A DNA stretch of 64,000 bases from Flavobacterium hydrocarbonoxydans (GTDB lineage: Bacteria > Bacteroidota > Bacteroidia > Flavobacteriales > Flavobacteriaceae). A program made the translations under genes and the position numbers. This document shows, one piece after another, positions 8,491-17,379 of the stretch (positions within the stretch are counted from its first letter, which is position 1; each line of letters starts with the position of its first letter). Location of the stretch: the NCBI RefSeq assembly GCF_009789235.1, contig NZ_WSTB01000009.1:124001-188000 (forward strand). The letters are read 5' to 3'. The notes beneath the pieces are model-generated. The model was not told where the DNA came from. It ran no database searches and saw nothing but the letters and a program-made list of their open reading frames with translations.

Positions 8491-8622
8491 ATGACAAGTA
8501 AAAAATTAAATTTCGAAGATTTCAGCACAGAAAAATTATCAAAAAATCAACAATTAGTAGTTCGTGGAGGTGATGGAGAGCCTATTGATCCAGGAAAAGG
8601 TACTGGTAACGGAAATGGTTAA
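8491..8622 (+). CDS. GG-leader, Cys-free secreted peptide precursor, copy 4 (shortened core)
   Basis: This 43-residue peptide starts MTSKKLNFEDFSTEKLSKNQ with leader end QLVVRGG. The core DGEPIDPGKGTGNGNG is two residues shorter than in the other copies and is the most divergent. It is the last copy, 33 bp before the stop codon of the convergent TPR/AraC regulator. Confidence 0.72.
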   Translation: MTSKKLNFEDFSTEKLSKNQQLVVRGGDGEPIDPGKGTGNGNG

Positions 8623-8655
8623 TATTTTATAAAACCATATATAAACTGTTTTTGT

Positions 8656-10398
8656 TTAAATATTATTCGCAAACTGAGCTGGAGATACTCCAGTTCTTTT
8701 GCGAAATGATTTGGCAAAAGAAACTGCATTCTTAAATCCTACGCTTTCTGCAATAGCTTGTGTTGAGTATTTACGATACATGTGATTCGTAATCATTTCA
8801 TTGATTACATAATTGATTTTTAATTCATTAGAATACTCTCCAAAAGATTTACCAAAACGTTTATTTACTACATACGATAAGTAAGTGGTGTTTGTTTTTA
8901 TCTTTTTTGCCACATAAGGCAATGTAAAATCAGGATTGAGAAACTCTTGTTTGTTTTCAAGCGCCAAAAGTTTTTCTACAATTTTATTTTCTTTAGCTTC
9001 ATCAATACTCAGATTGGCATTTTCCTTTTTAGTTATAATCTGCCCTCCTTCGAGAAGTATTTCCTCAGGTTGCGGCTCCTCTTTCTTCTCTAAATTAGCC
9101 TTAAACTCTTCAATTAAAGCATTCATTTTTTTGTGTGCCTTATTTTTATCTCTAATATTTTTTATTAATAAAAATCCAATTCCCAAAACAAGTAAAACAT
9201 AAAATACTTTCAATGCCTTATTGATAAAAACATCATATTTGTATTTTTCCTGAATAGTAACCATCTCATCTGTCAGGTCATTAACGCCTAATTTGTAATT
9301 TACCTCAAGTGCTTCCTCTCTGAGTTTTGTTTCGAATTTCTCATAATTATCCAAATAAATTTTAGAATGTTTATAAGCTAACTCCGGCTCTTCTTTGATG
9401 TTATAAATTTTTGCCTGATAGTAATTAGACTTTAAAAAATCAATCTGATTGTGCTTTGTTATGCGTGCAATTGAGTCTGCTTTTTTAAAAAAAACTAATG
9501 CCTTGTCGTATTTTTTTGTACTATAATATACATCACCTAAATTATAGTTTGAAATACATAATTCTTCTTTTAAATTATTCTGCTCCGCAAAAAACATAAT
9601 ATCATAATAGGTTTTCTCGGCATTTTTATAATCTTTTTTCAAATTATAAATATTTCCTAAACTTAATTTAGCGACAATTTTATTATTGGCCAGACTCTGA
9701 GAATAACCAATGGTTTTTTTATAGAAATATTCAGCAGAATCAAGTAAATGTTTCTTTTTAAGATTCTTCATATAATAACTTTCGTATGAAGAACCTAAAG
9801 AAAGATTGATATTACTTTTATTGCTTAAAAACTGTTCTTTGCTGTAAACATTGCCGTTTTTATCAACAAAATTATCGAGTTCTCTTAGGTTGTTAATAGC
9901 TAATTGATAGTTCCCTACGGCTTCATTAATAGTTGCTATATTATTTTTGAACTTGACTATTTGTATAATATCTCCTAATTGTATCGAAAGCTTTATACCT
10001 CTTTGGTACTTATCCAAAGCATCACTAAAATCGCCTTTTTTTCTATCGATCAGGCCACCATAATTATATAGGTAGGATTCAAGTTGTATTTTTTCTCTGG
10101 AATCTGGTATTTTTTCTAAAGACTGAAATGCCAAAATATATTTTTCGTGAGATAACTTTGCATTTCCTTTTAATTGTAACAAATAAGACAAAGCTCCGTT
10201 TGCAAAGGTTAAATGCTTATAATTATCCGATTTTGCCATTTGATTTGCATATACAACGGCACTATCTACATTAGCATTTATATGTAGTCGGATTTTATCT
10301 TTTAAAACCAAATACTCTTGTTCAGTCAAAGTCTTCTTTTCCTGAGCAATAGTAATATTCCATATAAAAAAGAATAAAAAAGAGATGATAAGCCTCAT
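8656..10398 (-). CDS. TPR sensor fused to an AraC-type DNA-binding domain
   Basis: This 580-residue protein has a signal peptide (MRLIISFLFFFIWNITIAQ), a periplasmic stretch of tetratricopeptide repeats (about 30-370, for example NYNLGDVYYSTKKYDKALVF), and one membrane span (about 393-411, FYVLLVLGIGFLLI). A cytoplasmic linker and a C-terminal AraC helix-turn-helix domain (about 475-580, ending GFKNAVSFAKSFRKRTGVSP) follow. Proteins of this plan are common in Flavobacterium. An outside signal read by the TPR part would act directly on transcription. It is convergent with the four tandem peptides, so it is a candidate regulator or receptor for them; this rests on position alone. Confidence 0.8.
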   Translation of the reverse strand: MRLIISFLFFFIWNITIAQEKKTLTEQEYLVLKDKIRLHINANVDSAVVYANQMAKSDNYKHLTFANGALSYLLQLKGNAKLSHEKYILAFQSLEKIPDSREKIQLESYLYNYGGLIDRKKGDFSDALDKYQRGIKLSIQLGDIIQIVKFKNNIATINEAVGNYQLAINNLRELDNFVDKNGNVYSKEQFLSNKSNINLSLGSSYESYYMKNLKKKHLLDSAEYFYKKTIGYSQSLANNKIVAKLSLGNIYNLKKDYKNAEKTYYDIMFFAEQNNLKEELCISNYNLGDVYYSTKKYDKALVFFKKADSIARITKHNQIDFLKSNYYQAKIYNIKEEPELAYKHSKIYLDNYEKFETKLREEALEVNYKLGVNDLTDEMVTIQEKYKYDVFINKALKVFYVLLVLGIGFLLIKNIRDKNKAHKKMNALIEEFKANLEKKEEPQPEEILLEGGQIITKKENANLSIDEAKENKIVEKLLALENKQEFLNPDFTLPYVAKKIKTNTTYLSYVVNKRFGKSFGEYSNELKINYVINEMITNHMYRKYSTQAIAESVGFKNAVSFAKSFRKRTGVSPAQFANNI

Positions 10399-10515
10399 TT
10401 GATTTGTTTTGGAATGTCAAAATTAACCTATAAACATCAAATAACTAAACATAATTCAGCTTATTTTTAATTTATTTGTGTAATTATTTTTATAAATATA
10501 ACAATTTAACTTTGT

Positions 10516-10543
10516 TTTGTTATATTTTTATTGCGTAAATTTG
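10516..10543 (+). promoter_or_regulatory. Bacteroidota-type promoter of gcdH
   Basis: TTTG (10516-10519), a 16-nt gap, then TAAATTTG (10536-10543) match the -33/-7 pattern of Bacteroidota sigma-A promoters. The start codon is 19 bp further on. Confidence 0.6.
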
Positions 10544-10561
10544 TTTATTAAACTATAAAAA

Positions 10562-11743
10562 ATGAAACCAGACTTATTTCAAGCTCCAGATTATTATAAT
10601 CTTGACGATCTTTTAACAGACGAACACAAATTAGTTCGAGAATCAGCCCGTGCATGGGTAAAAAGAGAAGTGTCTCCTATTATTGAGGAATACGCTCAAA
10701 AAGCCGAATTTCCCAAACAAATTATAAAAGGACTTGGAGAAATAGGTGGTTTTGGTCCGTATATCCCAGTAGAATATGGCGGTGCCGGTTTAGACCAGAT
10801 CTCGTACGGATTGATCATGCAGGAAATCGAGCGTGGTGATTCTGGCGTTCGTTCGACCTCATCTGTACAATCTTCTTTAGTAATGTATCCGATTTGGAAA
10901 TATGGAAATGAAGAACAAAGAATGAAATATTTGCCAAAATTAGCAACAGGAGAATTTATGGGCTGTTTTGGTTTAACAGAACCTGACCATGGTTCTGATC
11001 CGGGAAGCATGATTACCAATTTTAAAGATATGGGCGATCATTATCTTTTGAATGGTGCCAAAATGTGGATTTCGAACGCACCGTTTGCCGATATTGCTGT
11101 AGTTTGGGCAAAAGATGAAACCGGAAGAATTCACGGATTGATTGTAGAACGTGGTATGGAAGGATTTTCGACTCCTGAAACTCATAATAAATGGTCGCTT
11201 CGTGCCTCATCGACCGGAGAATTAATTTTTGATAATGTAAAAGTTCCTAAAGAAAACCTATTACCTAATAAATCTGGATTAGGAGCACCACTTGGCTGCT
11301 TAGATTCAGCTCGATACGGAATTGCCTGGGGCGCAATTGGAGCCGCAATGGATTGTTATGATACGGCTTTACGCTACGCAAAAGAAAGAATCCAGTTTGG
11401 GAAACCTATTGCAGGAACCCAATTGCAACAAAAAAAATTAGCCGAAATGATTACCGAAATCACCAAAGCACAATTACTTACCTGGCGTTTAGGCGTTTTA
11501 AGAAACGAAGGAAAAGCAACTACTGCTCAAATTTCGATGGCCAAAAGAAACAATGTGGACATGGCAATTCATATCGCCCGCGAAGCCAGACAAATGTTAG
11601 GCGGAATGGGAATTACCGGCGAATACTCTATCATGCGACACATGATGAATCTGGAAAGTGTTATTACGTATGAAGGTACACACGACATTCATTTACTCAT
11701 TACCGGAATGGATGTTACTGGCATTCCAGCATTTAAATCATAG
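10562..11743 (+). CDS. gcdH: Acyl-CoA dehydrogenase, glutaryl-CoA dehydrogenase type
   Basis: This 393-residue protein has the acyl-CoA dehydrogenase fold: an N-terminal helical domain (1-130), a beta domain with GCFGLTEPDHGSDPGSM (about 135-155), and a C-terminal helical domain with RIQFGKPIAGTQ. The catalytic glutamate is Glu371 in the YEGT motif (VITYEGTHDIHLLITG), placed as in glutaryl-CoA dehydrogenases. The enzyme converts glutaryl-CoA to crotonyl-CoA in lysine and tryptophan breakdown, with FAD. It is a single-gene unit with its own promoter and terminator. Confidence 0.88.
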   Translation: MKPDLFQAPDYYNLDDLLTDEHKLVRESARAWVKREVSPIIEEYAQKAEFPKQIIKGLGEIGGFGPYIPVEYGGAGLDQISYGLIMQEIERGDSGVRSTSSVQSSLVMYPIWKYGNEEQRMKYLPKLATGEFMGCFGLTEPDHGSDPGSMITNFKDMGDHYLLNGAKMWISNAPFADIAVVWAKDETGRIHGLIVERGMEGFSTPETHNKWSLRASSTGELIFDNVKVPKENLLPNKSGLGAPLGCLDSARYGIAWGAIGAAMDCYDTALRYAKERIQFGKPIAGTQLQQKKLAEMITEITKAQLLTWRLGVLRNEGKATTAQISMAKRNNVDMAIHIAREARQMLGGMGITGEYSIMRHMMNLESVITYEGTHDIHLLITGMDVTGIPAFKS

Positions 11744-11775
11744 TTGTTTATTAAAATATCAATAAAATCAATACT

Positions 11776-11804
11776 AAAAGCTTCTTGTTATCAAGAAGCT
11801 TTTT
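11776..11804 (+). terminator. Terminator after gcdH
   Basis: The stem AAAAGCTTCTTG / CAAGAAGCTTTT (12 bp, 4-nt loop) is followed by a T-rich tail. It also shows that the DUF3050 gene begins at 11827 and not at the upstream ATG at 11785, which lies inside this hairpin. Confidence 0.8.
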
Positions 11805-11826
11805 ATCTTTACAAAAAATTCCAAAC

Positions 11827-12609
11827 ATGAATATTGAAACTATCCACCATAGCATTCAAGCCCAGAAAGAACAACTTTTACAGCATTCTTTATACAATAA
11901 AATTCAAAATTTAGACGATTTACATCAGTTTTTAGAAAGTCATGTTTTTGCCGTTTGGGATTTTATGTCTTTACTGAAAGCGTTACAGGCCAAACTTACC
12001 TGTACTACTACACCCTGGTTTGCTACAAAAAATCCGGAAACTAGATACTTAATCAATGAGATTGTCTTGGCCGAAGAAACTGATCTGAGCATTGACGGAA
12101 GAAGACAAAGCCATTACGAAATGTACCTTGAAGCGATGGAAGACTGCGGTGCCGATACAACCAAAATCAATACCTTTTTAGATCAGGTAACTTCACTTCA
12201 CAATATTTTTGTCGCTATCAAACAAAGCAATCTGCATCCGGATACAAAAGCTTTTTTAGATTTCACTTTTAGAGTTATCGAACAGGGAAAACCGCATGAA
12301 ATAGCAGCAGCTTTTACTTTTGGAAGAGAAGATTTGATTCCGAGTATGTTTACGGCCATTTTGAAAAATTTCCAGAAAAATTTACCCGAAGTAGATTTGA
12401 GCAAATTGCTTTATTATTTTGAAAGACATATCGAATTAGATGCTGACGAACACGGTCCAATGGCGATGCAAATGATTACGGATCTATGCGAAGATGACGC
12501 CCAAAAATGGAAAGAAGTTGAAGAAATTTCGATTCTAGCTTTAGAAAAAAGAATTGGTCTCTGGAATGCTATCGAAGAAGAAATTGCAATGAAAACAGAG
12601 ATGGTTTAA
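11827..12609 (+). CDS. DUF3050 family protein (haem-oxygenase-like fold)
   Basis: This protein has 260 residues from the ATG at 11827 (MNIETIHHSI). It is wholly helical, with family landmarks HVFAVWDFMSLLKALQ near residue 43, RYLINEIVLAEETD near residue 75 and a second His/Asp/Glu-rich part (HIELDADEHGPMAM) near residue 205. The scattered His, Asp and Glu residues fit a metal-binding haem-oxygenase-like fold, as reported for several such families. The reaction is unknown. Confidence 0.8.
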   Translation: MNIETIHHSIQAQKEQLLQHSLYNKIQNLDDLHQFLESHVFAVWDFMSLLKALQAKLTCTTTPWFATKNPETRYLINEIVLAEETDLSIDGRRQSHYEMYLEAMEDCGADTTKINTFLDQVTSLHNIFVAIKQSNLHPDTKAFLDFTFRVIEQGKPHEIAAAFTFGREDLIPSMFTAILKNFQKNLPEVDLSKLLYYFERHIELDADEHGPMAMQMITDLCEDDAQKWKEVEEISILALEKRIGLWNAIEEEIAMKTEMV

Positions 12610-12675
12610 AACCAAATCTTCTTATTTAACGTAACTATTTGTTTAGAACGACCCAAAACTTAATTTATACAAATT

Positions 12676-13443
12676 ATGACACCGTATTTCAGACAAATAG
12701 TTACGCTTTTACTTTCAGTATTCCTTTTCAGCTGCAGTTCTGATGAGCCAATAACTAAAAAAACAACTACTCCACCGGTTGTAACGCCGCCTACTACACC
12801 CACTGTTCCCACTCTTCCTATTGCCGGAACTGTAAATTATCTCGCTCTTGGAGATAGTTATACCATTGGGCAAAGTGTTTGCGAAACGTGTCGCTATCCT
12901 GCACAGTTAGTAAAAAAATTGAATTCAACTTATTCAAACACTACTTTTCCTCTAAAAATAATCGCTACCACGGGCTGGACTACGACCAATTTATTATCGG
13001 CAATAAACAGTCAAAAATTAGAACCCAATTATGATTTGGTTACACTTTTAATTGGTGTAAACAATCAGTATCAGGGCAGAGAATTTTCATTGTATGAAAA
13101 AGAATTCCCTGAATTGGTGCTCAAAGCAATTGCTTTGGCCAGAGGAAACAAAAAAAAGGTAGTGGTCATTTCGATTCCGGATTATGCTTATACGCCTTAT
13201 GGTGCTAAAGTAGCTACTGATCAAAGCATGACGATTACCAATGAAATCAATAAATACAACGCTTTTGCCGAAAATTATTGCAATAACAACGGCATTGCAT
13301 TTGTACCTATCACAGACATTACCCGCCAGGGCCTCAACAATCCAAGTTTAGTGGCCACAGATGGTTTACATCCTTCAGAGTTGGCCTATACCTTATTTGT
13401 TGACCGTATGCTGCCACAAATAAAAGCGGCCTTGCAGGATTAG
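12676..13443 (+). CDS. SGNH/GDSL hydrolase, predicted lipoprotein
   Basis: This 255-residue protein has a lipoprotein signal with the lipobox cysteine at position 20 (SVFLFSC), a Thr/Pro-rich tether (about 28-50), then an SGNH esterase domain. Block I is GDSYTIG with nucleophile Ser61, block III is in GVNNQYQG, and block V is DGLHPSELAY with the Asp-His pair. It is probably anchored at the cell surface or in the periplasm and acts on ester bonds of lipids or acetylated sugars. The substrate is not readable from sequence. Confidence 0.85.
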   Translation: MTPYFRQIVTLLLSVFLFSCSSDEPITKKTTTPPVVTPPTTPTVPTLPIAGTVNYLALGDSYTIGQSVCETCRYPAQLVKKLNSTYSNTTFPLKIIATTGWTTTNLLSAINSQKLEPNYDLVTLLIGVNNQYQGREFSLYEKEFPELVLKAIALARGNKKKVVVISIPDYAYTPYGAKVATDQSMTITNEINKYNAFAENYCNNNGIAFVPITDITRQGLNNPSLVATDGLHPSELAYTLFVDRMLPQIKAALQD

Positions 13444-13676
13444 TTGTTTTTGGATTTCTTTCCTTCAAACTTAATCACTCCAAAACAGCAATACACTTAA
13501 AAATAATTGCTACAAATTTTTTAATTTTTCAAAAACAAAAAATAAGAAAAAACTTAAAGATAAAAACTGATATTTTGAGTAATACTACGAATTTTGCAAT
13601 ATAAATTCAGTTATTAACTTTAAAACAAAGTCATTAGATTTAGTTAGGTTATATTTGACTAAATGTGTGAGAAAAC

Positions 13677-14966
13677 ATGAGTGAAAAAAAAGATATTCCG
13701 CCTGATGCTACTACCTTACCCGAACGTACAAAAGCAAATCATAATGATGAATTGCTGCTTGTAAACAAAAGACTTGCCCAGCAAATAAAAAACCGGAACA
13801 AACGTGCTGCTGAACTAATTATCGCAAATGCCGAACTGGCTTATCAAAATGAAGAGAAAGAAAAACGGGCTGCAGAATTAGTTATAGCCAATACCGAACT
13901 TGCCTATCAGAACGAAGAGAAAGAGAAACGTGCAGCCGAACTGGTCATCGCTAATAATGAACTTCTTTTTCAAAACAAAGAAAAAGAAAAACGGGCAGCG
14001 GAACTGGTTATAGCCAATACCGAACTGGCTTATCAAAATAAAGAAAAAGAAGACCGAGCTGCGGAACTTGTTATTGCCAATGAAGAACTGACTTCCCTGA
14101 ATATAGAAAAAGAAAAACGGGCTGCGGAACTTGTAATTGCCAACAAAGAACTGGCTTATCAAAATAAGGAAAAAGAAAAACTTGCAGCAGAACTTCTTAT
14201 AGCCAATGCCGAACTGGTTTTTCAGAACAATGAAAAAGAAAAACGGGCTGCCGAATTAATCTTAGCCAACAATGAGCTGGAAGCTTTTACCTATATATCC
14301 AGTCATCATTTACAGGAACCTTTACGAAAAATACAGGTTTTTTCGAACCGAATTGTTACTGATGAAAGTCAAAATTTAACCGAAAAAGGAAGATTTTATT
14401 TTGACCGTATGAAAGTTTCGGCTTCGCACATGCAGGCGCTTATAAATGATTTACTGACCTATTCCCGAACCAGTGTAACGGAAAAGAAATTTGAAAACAC
14501 AAATCTTAATGATATTATAAATACAGTCATTAAAGATCTGGAAGAAGAAATCACAGCAAAAAAAGCGATTATCGAAATATCCGGAAATTGTCGTGCTTAT
14601 ATAATTCCAACACAGTTTCACCAGTTAATCTGCAATCTGGTAAGCAATTCTCTTAAATTTTCGACTGAAGATAAAGCACCGCATATACGTATAGAAAGTC
14701 TTTATACGAAACCAAAAGCAATCAAAAAATCATCCTCTGATTATTGCCACATAACCATTAGCGATAACGGCATTGGATTTGAACCTCAGTTCGAAAGTCG
14801 TGTTTTCGAAATGTTTCAGCAACTTAATAGTAAATCCGATTATAAAGGAACCGGAATTGGCCTTGCGATCGTAAAAAAAATTGTAGAAAACCATAACGGA
14901 GTCATTACAGCTACAGGAAAACTACACCATGGAGCTAAATTTGACATTTATATTCCAACAGCATAA
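13677..14966 (+). CDS. Sensor-less histidine kinase with eight 21-residue coiled-coil repeats
   Basis: This 429-residue protein has no signal peptide or membrane span, so it is cytoplasmic. Residues ~43-205 consist of eight near-identical 21-residue units of the type EKEKRAAELVIANTELAYQN, predicted to form one long coiled coil. A HisKA domain follows with the phospho-accepting His in SSHHLQEPL near 210. The HATPase domain carries the N box NLVSNSLKF, G1 DNGIGFEP and G2 GTGIGLAIVKK. There is no PAS, GAF or other sensor domain and no response regulator gene beside it. The coiled coil may couple it to a partner or set its dimer register. Confidence 0.85.
   Translation: MSEKKDIPPDATTLPERTKANHNDELLLVNKRLAQQIKNRNKRAAELIIANAELAYQNEEKEKRAAELVIANTELAYQNEEKEKRAAELVIANNELLFQNKEKEKRAAELVIANTELAYQNKEKEDRAAELVIANEELTSLNIEKEKRAAELVIANKELAYQNKEKEKLAAELLIANAELVFQNNEKEKRAAELILANNELEAFTYISSHHLQEPLRKIQVFSNRIVTDESQNLTEKGRFYFDRMKVSASHMQALINDLLTYSRTSVTEKKFENTNLNDIINTVIKDLEEEITAKKAIIEISGNCRAYIIPTQFHQLICNLVSNSLKFSTEDKAPHIRIESLYTKPKAIKKSSSDYCHITISDNGIGFEPQFESRVFEMFQQLNSKSDYKGTGIGLAIVKKIVENHNGVITATGKLHHGAKFDIYIPTA
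13803..14282 (+). repeat. 63-bp tandem repeats within the histidine kinase gene
   Basis: Eight units of about 63 bp encode variants of RAAELVIANTELAYQNEEKEK. The units differ mainly at third codon positions and in the residues after IAN. The array can expand or contract in whole units without shifting the frame. Confidence 0.85.
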
Positions 14967-14970
14967 TAAA

Positions 14971-15001
14971 AAAGCCTTTTGTGTGATTCACAAAAGGCTT
15001 T
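14971..15001. terminator. Bidirectional terminator after the histidine kinase
   Basis: The stem AAAGCCTTTTGTG / CACAAAAGGCTTT (13 bp) lies right after the kinase stop codon. It stands 5 bp before the tRNA-end copy at 15006, so before the islet inserted it was probably also the terminator of tRNA-Ser. Confidence 0.7.
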
Positions 15002-15100
15002 CAGAAGAGAGGAAGGGATTTTCTTTGCCATCCAATTACTTTATAAAACATTGGTTTTCAACCTTATTTTAACTGGAAATTTAGCTATTTTTCATCATTT

Positions 15101-15120
15101 TTGACACAAATATGACACAG
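15101..15120 (+). repeat. Border repeat of the islet, left copy
   Basis: TTGACACAAATATGACACAG contains TGACACA-like half sites 10 bp apart and matches the right copy at 18 of 20 positions in the same orientation. It may be an integrase arm-type site. Confidence 0.5.
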
Positions 15121-15155
15121 GTCAAAAGCTAAATAATAAACTTATTTATGCTATT

Positions 15156-17129
15156 TTAAATAAATAAATCATCTCCGTAGTGTTCTTTCTGAAATTCTTG
15201 AACGCCATCTACATCATTCAAATATTCCATTAACTCCTTAAGTACAATAACATGAAATTTAGTATTTCCTGAAGTTAGCAAATGCGTAATTCCATGAAAA
15301 TCTCTCTGATGTAGATTATCAAGATCTAAATAGGAGATAGCTTCATAATTTTTCTTCCATTCTGTACCCATTTCCCATGTTATTGCCAAATGAATATCTT
15401 TTTCGGACTTATATTCACTTTCAAATTCACGAATCAATGCATCTAAATTATATTTGTACTCTAACACTTTTGGAGGACTCGTAAACTCACTTGAATGATG
15501 TAGTTCTTCTACACCTAATGGATTATTTTCCTTATTATAGACATGATTTTTCAAAGGATTTTTAACAACAAATTTAAAAATTCCATCGTACTGCTTGACT
15601 TGACTTGTTGCAAGAAGATTAATTCCCCTGATAACACCCCCTGCAATCAATTGATTGAATAAAACTACTGTATCCTGTTCTGACTGTGGCTCAGATGTTA
15701 TAGAAATTTCATTTATAGGCGCAAAAAAATTTTTATTTGTTAGTTTAAGTGGAAACTTTGTTTCATGTTCAACTTGTGCTACTATCCACTGATGAAGATT
15801 AATTTCTTTAGCTATATCAGGTTTGGCACCAGTATCAGATTTTAAAAGTATTTTCCAACTCTTAAACCTATTTACAATTGCTACTGAAAGTTTTTCTGCT
15901 TGATCTTTTAATTCAGGTTGAAATCCCTTTCTACCTAGATCTGGGTCAGCGTCTTTAAAATGTACGATAATGTGACACTGATTTTGATATCCAATATTAG
16001 ATGTAAGTGGTATTGCAATTAGTTCACCTTGGATCATTTTATTATTGGCTAATTGCAATCCTCCTCGTAAAACTCTATAACCTTTTCGAAGATTCGCTAT
16101 TGAATCATTAAATTGGTCCCAAACGGCAGTTGAATAAGTAAAATATCCATACGCTTCAACTTTATACAATTTAATTATTTCATTAAATTCTTCATCATTT
16201 TTTCGGAATTTAAGTATCTCATCAGTCGTGAAAAATTCATATATCCCGTTTGCCCTTTTAAATCTACTCGGTATCGCAGATGAATCCCTTCCGGCTTCAA
16301 TTGCTTTTGTTTGGTACATTAAAACTTCTTTAAGACTGTTACTTGCTTTAATTGCGTTATGCGGGAAAATATACGCTGCATTAATGTCTTTTAAAGTATT
16401 TAAAGTTCCATCTTTTTTCACAACATTTAAATCAAATACTATTGGCGTCGTATCGTCGTTATCAATATATTTTATAGAACCTAGAGGAGTCTTAAGTAAA
16501 AGCAAATGAAACCACTGCTCAGGAGTTTTTGCTGTATACCATGATAAATCCTTCGGTCTTATATTATCACCTTCAAATATAATTTTAAATGTGGCTCCTC
16601 TTTTTATCTGATCAAAATATGGATTTCTATCAATACATTCTGTTACTACTGGTCTAGTTTTAATACCTTTAAAATCTTCTACCCAATCTCTTCCACCTAC
16701 TAATTTCCCTTTGAATTCATGCCCATTTCCTTTAGTTCCAAATTCTAAATAATTAAATCCATAACCAATATATGTAGAACCTACACCCTTATTTCCTCGT
16801 GTTTTTTCTCCGTCTTTGTATGAGATATTCGGCGCAAGAAATGATTTAAACTCTTTTTCATTAAATCCGATACCATTATCAGCGATCGTAAACGAGTTTT
16901 CGGCTAAATTTATTTCAATCCAAATCTTTTTAATATAATCCTTTTCTTTTAAATCCTTCTCTCTTTTATCAACTGCATCCATTGAATTTTGGATAAGTTC
17001 TGAGAATGAATCATATTTACCTACATATGATTTAAGAATGTTTTTAATCTCTCTTTTTTGCGCTGCTGAAACAACTTCCGTATCAGTTACTTTACTAGTA
17101 ACAAGAGGATCCCAAGAATTATTTTCCAT
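15156..17129 (-). CDS. Large GHKL-fold ATPase (HSP90/MORC-like N-terminus), candidate defence protein
   Basis: This 657-residue protein has an N-terminal Bergerat ATP-binding fold: Glu44 and Asn48 in FSELIQNSMDAVD, the DNGIG loop at Asp84-Gly88 (TIADNGIGFN), and the lid glycines in GNKGVGSTYIGYG (about 112-124). The region after about 230 has no motif I can name. It lacks the phospho-acceptor domain of histidine kinases and the topoisomerase parts of gyrase. GHKL ATPases of this size stand in several bacterial defence systems, and this one is the only gene of a tRNA-Ser islet. The defence role is inference from fold and place; ATP binding is well supported. Confidence 0.7.
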   Translation of the reverse strand: MENNSWDPLVTSKVTDTEVVSAAQKREIKNILKSYVGKYDSFSELIQNSMDAVDKREKDLKEKDYIKKIWIEINLAENSFTIADNGIGFNEKEFKSFLAPNISYKDGEKTRGNKGVGSTYIGYGFNYLEFGTKGNGHEFKGKLVGGRDWVEDFKGIKTRPVVTECIDRNPYFDQIKRGATFKIIFEGDNIRPKDLSWYTAKTPEQWFHLLLLKTPLGSIKYIDNDDTTPIVFDLNVVKKDGTLNTLKDINAAYIFPHNAIKASNSLKEVLMYQTKAIEAGRDSSAIPSRFKRANGIYEFFTTDEILKFRKNDEEFNEIIKLYKVEAYGYFTYSTAVWDQFNDSIANLRKGYRVLRGGLQLANNKMIQGELIAIPLTSNIGYQNQCHIIVHFKDADPDLGRKGFQPELKDQAEKLSVAIVNRFKSWKILLKSDTGAKPDIAKEINLHQWIVAQVEHETKFPLKLTNKNFFAPINEISITSEPQSEQDTVVLFNQLIAGGVIRGINLLATSQVKQYDGIFKFVVKNPLKNHVYNKENNPLGVEELHHSSEFTSPPKVLEYKYNLDALIREFESEYKSEKDIHLAITWEMGTEWKKNYEAISYLDLDNLHQRDFHGITHLLTSGNTKFHVIVLKELMEYLNDVDGVQEFQKEHYGDDLFI

Positions 17130-17379
17130 AATATATTTTTAATTAATTTTTGATTCTACTTATACCCCCTTCTAATCAGTTTTACGTATTTGTAATGGTA
17201 ATTAAATAATTTCAGTCGTAGTAAAACTACAATAATAAAGTTAATTTAAAGTAGCAATTATTTATGATTAAAATAACGAAAGAAAACAAAAGTATTTAAG
17301 AAGTCAGCCGAATAAGAGCGGGAACTCGCAGCCTTTCTATAAAAAAAGTTGACACAGATTTGACACAGCATTTTTATAA
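17130..17379. other. Intergenic part of the islet
   Basis: About 250 bp lie between the ATPase start and the tRNA terminator. They hold no ORF of note. The right border repeat lies within, and a small GC-richer patch near 17318-17333 (GAGCGGGAACTCGC) can form a short hairpin. The ATPase promoter should be here but I do not see a clear TAnnTTTG. Confidence 0.4.
17349..17368 (+). repeat. Border repeat of the islet, right copy
   Basis: TTGACACAGATTTGACACAG is the partner of the copy at 15101-15120 and lies 58 bp from the tRNA-end sequence. Confidence 0.5.

Larger units (their letters stand above)
7930..8622 (+). repeat. Four tandem copies of a ~187-bp unit (peptide gene plus leader)
   Basis: Start codons lie at 7930, 8118, 8305 and 8491, a period of 188, 187 and 186 bp. 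The repeated unit covers the peptide gene and the AT-rich gap before the next one, including CCTCTTAAAACAGACAAAC. Copies 2 and 3 are nearly identical, which points to recent tandem duplication. Confidence 0.9.

Noticed and set aside
11785-11826. An earlier ATG for the DUF3050 gene.
   Set aside because: It lies within the gcdH terminator hairpin, and the family's usual N-terminus starts at 11827.
13878-14162. A 94-codon antisense frame with striking internal repeats.
   Set aside because: The repetition is a reflection of the 63-bp repeats of the histidine kinase gene.
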